Assembly (NCBI GenBank): GCA_021825955.1
Contig: JAKAEH010000024.1
Coordinates: 1 to 8,398, forward strand
Length of the DNA stretch: 8,398 nucleotides
Direction: 5' to 3'
Source of the DNA: a bacterium
GTDB lineage: Bacteria; Patescibacteria; Microgenomatia; Levybacterales; UBA12049
Within the stretch, counting starts at the first letter, position 1. Every line of letters begins with the position of its first letter. Positions 1 through 6,035 of this stretch are shown here, one piece after another. A program made the position numbers and the translations under genes. The notes under the pieces are model-generated. The model ran no database searches, had not been told where the DNA came from, and saw nothing but the letters and a program-made list of their open reading frames with translations.

Positions 1-542
1 CTGCCATTCCCATCAACAAACGGATGAATAGTTACAAATTTAAAATGTGCGTCTATCGCAAATTTAATTGGATTACCCTGATCTTCATTCTGAAGCCAAA
101 GAACAAAATCATTCATTAATTCAGGAACTTTTAATGGATTTGGTAAAATTGTTTCAGATCCTTTAAGCCTTACTGAAACCGTTCGTAATCTACCTTTATT
201 AGAATCATCAATTTTATTAAGAATAATATTATGAATTTCTAATATTTCATTTAAACTTAACTTCTGTTTTTGATTTGCCAGGGTATAAACATAATCTAGG
301 GCCAAAGAATGATTTATCGCCTCCTGATGCTCAGTTAAACTTTTACCCTCAACCGTTAATCCTTCATCGACTACTAATGCAGTTTCCTGACGTGTCAAAG
401 TATTACCTTCAATGGCATTAGAGGTATACGTTAATTCAACACGAAACCATTCATGGAGATTTAATTCAATCTCTTTTGAAAATGGTTTATATTTGTCTAA
501 CAGTTGTTTTTTAGTCTTTAATAATTGTAATTTATTATCCAT
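1..542 (-). CDS. Fic family protein (AMP-transferase), 3' part beyond window
   Basis: Translating the minus strand from the ATG at 542 gives 180 complete codons and then runs off the left edge, so only the N-terminal part is present. Residues 41-47 read SNAIEGN, the [S/T]xxxE[G/N] inhibitory-helix motif of Fic proteins that carry their autoinhibitory helix at the N-terminus. Residues 173-180 read HPFVDGNG, followed by a partial codon AG-, which matches the Fic core HPFx[D/E]GNGR with the catalytic histidine at 173. Family knowledge: such enzymes transfer AMP from ATP to hydroxyl side chains of target proteins, and the inhibitory glutamate (E45 here) blocks productive ATP binding. The target cannot be told from sequence. 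The missing 3' part would show whether a winged-helix DNA-binding tail follows, as in many proteins of this type. The gene has its own promoter and follows the nuclease gene in the same direction. The family call is secure; a role as toxin or regulator is inference. Confidence 0.93.
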   Translation of the reverse strand, partial: MDNKLQLLKTKKQLLDKYKPFSKEIELNLHEWFRVELTYTSNAIEGNTLTRQETALVVDEGLTVEGKSLTEHQEAINHSLALDYVYTLANQKQKLSLNEILEIHNIILNKIDDSNKGRLRTVSVRLKGSETILPNPLKVPELMNDFVLWLQNEDQGNPIKFAIDAHFKFVTIHPFVDGNG

Positions 543-549
543 TTAAACT

Positions 550-578
550 ATTTTATACTATATAACACTACTTGTCAA
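550..578 (-). promoter_or_regulatory. Promoter of fic
   Basis: On the minus strand a perfect -35 TTGACA (573-578) is followed after 17 bases by TAAAAT (550-555). TATAAA (552-557) with a 15-base spacer is an alternative -10. The -10 ends only 7 bases before the ATG at 542, so transcription should start at or next to the start codon. No Shine-Dalgarno sequence could fit in such a transcript, which points to a leaderless mRNA. Confidence 0.7.
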
Positions 579-606
579 GCATAAATATAGTACAAAGTAG
601 TATTAT
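562..606. repeat. Inverted repeat around the fic -35 box (operator candidate)
   Basis: ATAACACTACTT (562-573) is the reverse complement of AAGTAGTATTAT (595-606) at 11 of 12 positions, with a 21-base gap. The left arm lies in the promoter spacer and touches the -35 box; the right arm lies just upstream of it. Two half-sites about three helical turns apart across a promoter suit a dimeric repressor or autoregulation by a DNA-binding Fic protein. The regulator itself is not identified. Confidence 0.4.
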
Positions 607-689
607 GTAGCATAATATGTGTGAATCTATAAATATATCGACGTAAACCCTCTATTTTGCGACGTGGAGGCTGAGATCTAACGGGCAGA

Positions 690-1532
690 CTAATCTTTCA
701 AAATATAAATATCTTGATAGCTAATATGGTTTATCATTTTTGCATCTCCCTTTACTATTTTTTCAAAAGGCTCGCATGCATAACAACCACCCTTTAAGCA
801 TTTATATATTCCCTTTTTTCTTAAATCTTTTATTTGCAATGCCAATGATAATATTTCTTCTTTAGCAATATCTAGATCGGGTATTTCTAAATCAATTGGC
901 TTGTTATCCCTATCTAAATACCAATAACTTATACCGTTAACTTTTCTTTTTTGACAATTTTTAACTAACAGGCAATATATTGGCAATTGTAACGAGTCGG
1001 GAGCTTCATCATGCATACCTGTTTTAAAATCAATTATCCTAACGGAATCGTCTTTCTCCATATACTCCAACCAATCAATTTTTCCACATAAAAGAATATC
1101 CTCTTCTTCCGATAACTTAAATCTGGGAAGCGAAAAATTTGGATCCTTATCCCTAAGTTTTAATGCTTTATTAAGTAATGGTCCTGGGTTATCAACCACT
1201 CTTTTTATCATGCTTATGCCTCTTTGCTTAAACTGATTTTCTTCATCAATATCCTTAAACCCACCTAATTCTCCTGAGTAATTTAACCAAGTTTTTTCAA
1301 ACTTTTCTATTAATGAATCTTTAAATCTTACCTCTACTGCTAATTCTGAGAGTGACTCTAATACTTCATGTACAACTTGACCCAATGTGAGATGAGGATT
1401 AATTAAGTTAATTTTATGATTAGAAATTGGATCCTTGTAGATATTTTTTAAATAGTACAATCTACTACATTTAAGAAAGTCTCCGATTGAAGAGTTTGAA
1501 ACCCAAATAGATGAATATGTATCAGATGCCAT
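690..1532 (-). CDS. RecB/AddB/Cas4-type PD-(D/E)xK nuclease with probable Fe-S cluster
   Basis: 280 aa, not named more precisely than PDDEXK_1-like. The order of motifs fits the RecB/AddB/Cas4 nuclease group: C22 in FLKCSRLYYL (the 'CPxxYYL'-like start), GQVVHEVLE at 51-59 with the family histidine H55, CGKIDWLE at 149-156 with metal-binding D153, IDFKTG at 167-172 with D168 and K170, and the QLPIY motif at 182-186. C245, C250 and C253 near the C-terminus together with C22 could hold a 4Fe-4S cluster, as in AddB and Cas4. The spacing is C-x4-C-x2-C rather than the usual C-x2-C-x5-C. The protein is a stand-alone nuclease without a helicase domain. Its ATG directly follows the TAA of the ATPase gene, and a strong Shine-Dalgarno lies inside the end of that gene, so the two are cotranscribed and probably translationally coupled. 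Likely job (inference): DNA-cleaving effector of the ATPase module. Confidence 0.85.
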   Translation of the reverse strand: MASDTYSSIWVSNSSIGDFLKCSRLYYLKNIYKDPISNHKINLINPHLTLGQVVHEVLESLSELAVEVRFKDSLIEKFEKTWLNYSGELGGFKDIDEENQFKQRGISMIKRVVDNPGPLLNKALKLRDKDPNFSLPRFKLSEEEDILLCGKIDWLEYMEKDDSVRIIDFKTGMHDEAPDSLQLPIYCLLVKNCQKRKVNGISYWYLDRDNKPIDLEIPDLDIAKEEILSLALQIKDLRKKGIYKCLKGGCYACEPFEKIVKGDAKMINHISYQDIYILKD

Positions 1533-3878
1533 TTAATTATTACCTCCACCAACAGTTACTTTATTAATCACATTTTCCATCGCTTTAAAATGCTTCTCAT
1601 CAGCTTGACCTACTATCTTTAAAATCAAATCAATACATTTTTCTCCGCTAAGAGTTAATGTAGGGTCAAATTGAAGAAGCCCAGTTTTAGTATCAAGATG
1701 CGAGTGTGAATTTACAAAATTATAAACTTCGGATAAATCGGAACTAGAAATACTTTTATTAATACTTTTTAAAGACATTAATTTAGCATAAAAACTTCCA
1801 CCCTTGGGAATTCTAAAAGACAGAAAACATTCCAAGAATTTTCTTGCAAAATTTGGATAAGGATAAATTGTTAAAATATTTCCCTTTTCACTTCCCACAA
1901 CATCCTTTTTAAATGAATATAGTTTTGAAAATAAAAAATGGTACTCGGACTCATAATCTCTCAAGAGTGGATCAAGATCTGTAATTAATGCTGCTCGACT
2001 GAGAATATTTTTGTCTACGTAATTTTTTATCATAAAATAATTACCCTCATATAGAGAGGGATCTTTTTCCTTATTGTTTAGATCATTAAAAAACCATTTT
2101 TTCATTTGATTAAAAAAATCATAATTGTGAGTTAAAATAAATAACTGACCTGTTTTTCTAAGCTTAGACTCTATAAAAGCCCCTACTCTAAAAAGTACAT
2201 TTGAGTCTAAACTAGAAATCGGATCATCAATAATTACAACATCATTTTTTAGATTAAAATCCTTATCTTTTAAATGGATCGTAAAATAAACAAATGCAAT
2301 TGCTGTCTTTTCTCCTTCGCTTAAATGAGTAGCAACCTCATTGTTTCTCTTAATCGCATATCCTTCTTTTTCGACTTCAAAAGTTAATTCATCAGTACCT
2401 AAAAATGCCTGAAGATTATCGTTTATCTCAGCACAAGCCTTGTGAGAAGAGGAGGATTTTATTTTATTCTCTTCATTTCTTTTCTTTAAGGCTATCATTC
2501 CTATGTTTTCAATGTTTTTGGGATCCCCATTGATCAATTTATCTATTTCATTATTTAAACTATTAATGCCATTTTCTAATTCTTTAACATCATCGTAAAT
2601 TGTGCTTAAGTAATGTCTTTCCAAGCTGTTTCGTGCAATATCTTTTTCAGTTTTAAGATTTTTAACTTTATCATTATGCTTATCAATTAAGTCGTTAACC
2701 TCATTTAACTTATCATTTAACAGTTGTGTCTTAATTATCTCTTGAGCTACTATTGACTCCGTTGTCTTAAATTTTTTATCTTTTAATTTATTTGCTAATT
2801 CAATAATTAAACTTAATACTTTAATTTTTTCTTTATTATAAATATCTGCTTTTAATTGATAATCTTTTTGAAGCTCCTCATATAGATTTGCCTTATCGAT
2901 TACCATTGCCTTATCTATCGATGAGTAAATCGCCCTAAGTTCTGCGATAGCCTCGTCTATTTCTTTTTTTAGTTGCTTATCAGCTTTATTAAAATGACTT
3001 GATAGATTTTCAATACGAGATTTAGGGATAGCTTGGTCACAAAATTCACATGTTTTAGAATAATATCTGTCACGCAAGAACAAACCTTGCTCAACCCATT
3101 CTGCAACCTCAGGGTTATTTTTTAGTCGGTCAATAACAATAGACTCCACTGTAGTAATAAGCAGCTTATTTGCTTGAGCCACCAAATCATCAATAGCTTT
3201 AGTGACGTTAACTGAAGTATTTGCAGAATTAAGATATTGCATTTTAAGAGTACTTATCAATGGTTTTTCCTGTTGGCCAATCGTAAGCGTGAATTTTCTT
3301 AAATCATCTTTGGCCAAAGTTTCTTTATTATCTAACGTCTTAAAATTCTCTTCTGCATCAGGTCTTCTATACGTCCTACTTGTTAAGCCCGATACGTTTA
3401 AACTTATTAAAGATGCAATATCTGTAAAGGTCTTATCTTTTTTCTCTTTCTTATCTTGTTTTAGCGCTTCTAAACGTTTGAGCTCATTACGTCCTTGAGC
3501 AATTAATTCTTCGTCCGTTTGTATTTGTTCTGCAATCTTCTTGTTTGCTTCACCTAAGATATATATTAATTTTGCCTTTTTTTCTAAAGGAAAAACATTA
3601 TTTATAATATAATCTTGATTAAATACTCTAACTTTTTTATTGAATACTTCGTTTTGTTTAAAAATTTGACCAGCTGAATCTTCGACTTCATATTCTAATA
3701 AACTAAATCCATTTAAAGTACCCTCTTCAAGTGCTGTAAATAATCTAGACAATGTTGTTTTACCACAACCATTCCAACCAAATATTAAATTAAAACGATT
3801 GAAGTTATGAAGTTTAGTATCCCATTTAAAATCGGAAAATATTCCAAGATTTTTAATTTTGTTTATCTTATTAATCAT
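1533..3878 (-). CDS. AAA_13 / RloC-like ATPase with CxxC hook, possible anticodon nuclease
   Basis: 781 aa SMC/Rad50-like ABC ATPase of the AAA_13 type. Walker A is GWNGCGKTT (34-42). A long charged, partly coiled-coil middle (about 110-480) contains CEFC at 277-280, a zinc-hook-like CxxC. The ABC signature is HLSEGEK (518-524), Walker B VVIIDDP (547-553), D-loop SSLDS (555-559), and the switch histidine is in LTHN (H584). Near the C-terminus RKFLE (R679, E683) precedes NSHSH (H725, H727). This order and the R-x3-E spacing recall the Arg-Glu-His triad of PrrC/RloC anticodon nucleases, and the length and CxxC fit RloC. Similar residues also occur in AAA_13 ATPases with no proven RNase activity, so tRNA cleavage is only a hypothesis. 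The start fits the family, whose proteins begin with a few residues before IKNLGIF. It has no Shine-Dalgarno; a terminator hairpin directly precedes the ATG. It is the first gene of an operon with the nuclease. Confidence 0.9.
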   Translation of the reverse strand: MINKINKIKNLGIFSDFKWDTKLHNFNRFNLIFGWNGCGKTTLSRLFTALEEGTLNGFSLLEYEVEDSAGQIFKQNEVFNKKVRVFNQDYIINNVFPLEKKAKLIYILGEANKKIAEQIQTDEELIAQGRNELKRLEALKQDKKEKKDKTFTDIASLISLNVSGLTSRTYRRPDAEENFKTLDNKETLAKDDLRKFTLTIGQQEKPLISTLKMQYLNSANTSVNVTKAIDDLVAQANKLLITTVESIVIDRLKNNPEVAEWVEQGLFLRDRYYSKTCEFCDQAIPKSRIENLSSHFNKADKQLKKEIDEAIAELRAIYSSIDKAMVIDKANLYEELQKDYQLKADIYNKEKIKVLSLIIELANKLKDKKFKTTESIVAQEIIKTQLLNDKLNEVNDLIDKHNDKVKNLKTEKDIARNSLERHYLSTIYDDVKELENGINSLNNEIDKLINGDPKNIENIGMIALKKRNEENKIKSSSSHKACAEINDNLQAFLGTDELTFEVEKEGYAIKRNNEVATHLSEGEKTAIAFVYFTIHLKDKDFNLKNDVVIIDDPISSLDSNVLFRVGAFIESKLRKTGQLFILTHNYDFFNQMKKWFFNDLNNKEKDPSLYEGNYFMIKNYVDKNILSRAALITDLDPLLRDYESEYHFLFSKLYSFKKDVVGSEKGNILTIYPYPNFARKFLECFLSFRIPKGGSFYAKLMSLKSINKSISSSDLSEVYNFVNSHSHLDTKTGLLQFDPTLTLSGEKCIDLILKIVGQADEKHFKAMENVINKVTVGGGNN
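1542..1547 (-). promoter_or_regulatory. Shine-Dalgarno site of the nuclease gene
   Basis: GGAGGT on the minus strand lies 9 bases before the ATG at 1532, within the last glycine and asparagine codons of the upstream ATPase gene. It fixes the start choice and supports coupled translation. It is the only convincing Shine-Dalgarno I see in the window, in contrast to the apparently leaderless first genes. Confidence 0.75.
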
Positions 3879-3902
3879 AAAAAACGAACCCTTGAAGGTT
3901 CG
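3879..3902 (-). terminator. Intrinsic terminator directly before the ATPase start codon
   Basis: On the minus strand CGAACC and GGTTCG (3885-3890 and 3897-3902) form a 6-bp stem with a 6-base loop. Six T residues (3879-3884) follow at once and the ATG comes next at 3878. This is the shape of a Rho-independent terminator facing the ATPase gene. The plus strand lacks a T-run on its side, so it acts in one direction. It either ends a short upstream RNA or serves as an attenuator. The hairpin also fills the place where a ribosome binding site would lie. Confidence 0.65.
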
Positions 3903-3951
3903 CTGTATTGGCTGGCAATTTCTTGTCGGTCAAGGCATTAGCCTTCAGCCC
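3903..3951 (-). promoter_or_regulatory. Structured RNA leader upstream of ATPase (attenuator or small RNA candidate)
   Basis: Read on the minus strand, GGCTG (3946-3950) can pair with CAGCC (3910-3914), enclosing a hairpin AAGGC-TAAT-GCCTT (3932-3945). The 5' arm region TGAAGG (3942-3947) is also complementary to CCTTCA in the following terminator hairpin (3893-3898). The 3' arm region CCTTGA (3930-3935) is complementary to TCAAGG (3889-3894) in the same hairpin. These alternative pairings could stop the terminator from folding. I do not recognise a known riboswitch class. It could equally be a separate small RNA, formally like the RNA antitoxin placed before type III toxin genes, but no tandem repeats are present. 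Confidence 0.45.
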
Positions 3952-3972
3952 ATTATAAATTTTAGTGAGCTT

Positions 3973-4001
3973 ATCATAGTAGAAAATTGATTAATCTACA
4001 A
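3973..4001 (-). promoter_or_regulatory. Candidate promoter for the ATPase operon
   Basis: TATGAT (3973-3978) has five of six consensus bases; TTGTAG (3996-4001), a weak -35, lies 17 bases upstream on the minus strand. A transcript from here would start near 3966 and contain the whole structured leader. A perfect TATAAT at 3952-3957 without a recognisable -35 is an alternative; its transcript would begin inside the leader hairpin. Confidence 0.4.
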
Positions 4002-4026
4002 CTATTAAAAGGTGCTTAATTTATAA

Positions 4027-4040
4027 TTAAAGTTCTTTAA
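4027..4040. repeat. Short dyad in the divergent intergenic region
   Basis: TTAAAG and CTTTAA are perfect inverted arms around a TT centre. The site lies between the outward-facing promoters, 17 bases upstream of the helicase -35 box, where a shared regulator could bind. In AT-rich DNA such a short dyad can arise by chance. Confidence 0.2.
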
Positions 4041-4057
4041 ATTTCAGCACTCCTTGA

Positions 4058-4086
4058 TTGCCAAAATTAGTTATTAGAAATATACT
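4058..4086 (+). promoter_or_regulatory. Promoter of the Pif1-like helicase gene
   Basis: TTGCCA (4058-4063, five of six consensus bases), a 17-base spacer and TATACT (4081-4086, five of six) form a good sigma-70-type promoter. The -10 ends 8 bases before the ATG at 4095, so the transcript should start within about two bases of the start codon. No Shine-Dalgarno is present. Confidence 0.65.
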
Positions 4087-4094
4087 CTAATCAT

Positions 4095-5534
4095 ATGGAA
4101 GTTATAGTATTGCTTGTTTTAGCTGGATTTGGTATTGGAATCTATAATAGCTATACCTCAAAAAATAAGAATAATTCAGAATCCTATTCAAATTCTTTAT
4201 CTAGCACAACTCCACCACCTCGTTTGAATGAAAAACGAATAGATTTATCTGATATTACACTAGCTCCCGAACAAAAAAAATTATTTGAAGAAATGGAAAA
4301 CACTAATACAAACTTATTCATTACCGGCAAAGCGGGTACAGGAAAATCTACTCTTTTGCAATATTTTAAACAAAATACTACAAAAAAAGTCGTTGTTGTT
4401 GCTCCTACGGGGGTAGCTGCATTAAACGTTGGTGGACAAACTATTCATTCACTTTTTAGAATTAAACCAGGCCTTATAAGAAAAGAGGATATAAATCCTA
4501 GTTATAAAACTGCGACTTTACTAAAAAATTTAGACACGGTGGTAATAGATGAAATATCGATGGTGCGAGCAGACATAATGGAAGGAATAGATCAATCACT
4601 TCGCCTAGCAAGAGAAAGTAACCTACCATTCGGTGGCGCACAAATTATAATGTTTGGAGACTTATTTCAACTACCCCCAGTTATTGATGACCCAGAGCTA
4701 GAAAAATATTTTTCTCATAATTATGGAGGAGTTTATTTTTTTAATGCTCCAGGCTGGAAACAAAGTCCATTTATTACCTATGAGCTAATGCAAATTCATC
4801 GACAAAAAGATGAAGTATTCATAGCAATCTTAAATGCTATACGTAAAGGAGAAATAAATGAGGAGACTCTTTTAAAACTCAACTCTCGAACTACTAAAGA
4901 TATTCCACCTATTGAGACACTAACTCTTGCTCCGACCAATGCTGTAGTGAGTCAAATAAACGATGATAAACTTGCAAAACTAGATGAAAAAATTTATGAA
5001 TATAAGGCAATACTTACGGGAGATCTAGAAAAAAGTGCGATGCCAACAGAAGAAATACTTAGATTGAAAAAGGGAGCACAAATTATGTTAATCAAAAATG
5101 ATAAACAAAAAAGATGGGTCAATGGCACATTGGGGAAAATTTATTCTCTGTCTGAAAATGAAATAAAAATTATAATTGATAATAAATATATTTATTCCGT
5201 TGCTCAAGAGACATGGAATAAAATCCGATACGAGTATGACTCTGAATCAAGAAAGATCAGGGAAGAAGTAGTTAGCTCATTCACACAATACCCTCTTAAG
5301 CTTGCATGGGCAATAACTATTCATAAGTCGCAAGGACAAACATATGGCTCAGTTACGATAGAAATGGGAGACGGTGCATTTGCGCATGGTCAGACTTATG
5401 TTGCCTTAAGTAGATGTGCAACTTTTGAAGGTTTATTCTTAAAAAGAAATTTAAGGAATGAAGATGTAATTGTAGACCCAGAAATTTTAACTTTTATGAA
5501 AAGTGCAAAAATCTTAGATATAGAAATTAATTAA
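4095..5534 (+). CDS. Membrane-anchored Pif1-like (superfamily 1B) DNA helicase
   Basis: 479 aa. Residues 3-20 are a hydrophobic segment followed by a lysine- and serine/asparagine-rich linker (about 21-48), which predicts a single-pass anchor with the helicase in the cytoplasm. The helicase core is complete: Walker A GKAGTGKST (78-86), motif Ia PTGVAALN (104-111), Walker B VIDEIS (150-155), motif III GDLFQLPP (188-195), HRQ with R236 (motif IV), ITIHKSQGQT (408-417, motif V) and YVALSRC with R440 (435-441, motif VI). Known role of the family: ATP-driven 5'-3' unwinding of DNA, often of G-quadruplexes, R-loops or recombination intermediates. Bacterial Pif1 proteins are normally soluble, so the anchor is odd. 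The start is supported by the promoter 8 bases upstream. The hydrophobic stretch is in frame and has no later ATG before the core. It is divergent from the ATPase operon and its stop is only 8 bases from the stop of the converging nuclease gene. Confidence 0.93.
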   Translation: MEVIVLLVLAGFGIGIYNSYTSKNKNNSESYSNSLSSTTPPPRLNEKRIDLSDITLAPEQKKLFEEMENTNTNLFITGKAGTGKSTLLQYFKQNTTKKVVVVAPTGVAALNVGGQTIHSLFRIKPGLIRKEDINPSYKTATLLKNLDTVVIDEISMVRADIMEGIDQSLRLARESNLPFGGAQIIMFGDLFQLPPVIDDPELEKYFSHNYGGVYFFNAPGWKQSPFITYELMQIHRQKDEVFIAILNAIRKGEINEETLLKLNSRTTKDIPPIETLTLAPTNAVVSQINDDKLAKLDEKIYEYKAILTGDLEKSAMPTEEILRLKKGAQIMLIKNDKQKRWVNGTLGKIYSLSENEIKIIIDNKYIYSVAQETWNKIRYEYDSESRKIREEVVSSFTQYPLKLAWAITIHKSQGQTYGSVTIEMGDGAFAHGQTYVALSRCATFEGLFLKRNLRNEDVIVDPEILTFMKSAKILDIEIN

Positions 5535-5542
5535 ACGCTTAG

Positions 5543-6022
5543 TTAATGAACGTACTTATTTAAAAGATTTAGATATTTTTCAAGTGTTTCGCCACTAATA
5601 CCCCACTTGTTTATTTCTTCTAATTTTTTAATCTTTCCTAAATTATTTTCAATCTCGTGTGACGACTCAAAATAAAAACCACTGCTATCTGCAACAAATA
5701 CCCAAGATGGGTCATAATGATTTTCTAAAACATCTTTTGCAAACTGCAAAACTTTTTCCTCTGAATGTCCATAACAATATTTAACTTCAACCAAGAATGC
5801 AGCTGTTCTATCATGCGAAATTAATACAAAATCAGGAGAATGTTTTATGTTATCCAATACTTCTTTTATTTTTAAATTATTTTGATACTGAGCAAGTTGA
5901 GGCAAAGTGGTTTCATATCCAAATGGAATAATATCAAATCTTCCTGAAGTCCTAAACATTTGGTCAAATATTATTTCCGTGATTCTACCTTTAATAAGTT
6001 TGTCAGCAAATTCTGTATCCAT
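5543..6022 (-). CDS. Small PD-(D/E)xK nuclease
   Basis: 159 aa single-domain protein. Conserved E16 in GRITEIIFDQMF, then FGYE (34-37), SPDFVLI with P63-D64, and FLVEVKY with E79 and K81 match the E...PD...ExK active site of PD-(D/E)xK nucleases. No DNA-binding domain or coiled coil is evident outside the fold. I recognise the fold and a widespread uncharacterised family, not a named enzyme. It starts 13 bases after the EVE-nuclease stop, on the same strand, so the two are an operon. No clear Shine-Dalgarno precedes the ATG and no -10 box lies close to it, so translation probably depends on ribosomes arriving from the upstream gene. Likely role (inference): DNA cleavage or accessory subunit in restriction together with the upstream protein. 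Confidence 0.8.
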   Translation of the reverse strand: MDTEFADKLIKGRITEIIFDQMFRTSGRFDIIPFGYETTLPQLAQYQNNLKIKEVLDNIKHSPDFVLISHDRTAAFLVEVKYCYGHSEEKVLQFAKDVLENHYDPSWVFVADSSGFYFESSHEIENNLGKIKKLEEINKWGISGETLEKYLNLLNKYVH

Positions 6023-6035
6023 AATTAATCTTTGG

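Noticed and set aside
638..665. Two CGACGT copies in the gap between the nuclease gene and fic as an attachment site
   Set aside because: Too short, partly self-complementary, and no second copy at the other end of the block.
3202..3498. 98-aa plus-strand reading frame
   Set aside because: Lies antisense within the ATPase coding region; composition and lack of motifs mark it as a shadow.
3879..3957. Type III toxin-antitoxin RNA
   Set aside because: A terminator precedes the gene as in ToxIN, but there are no tandem repeats and the downstream gene is an ATPase, not a ToxN-like RNase. Kept only as an analogy.
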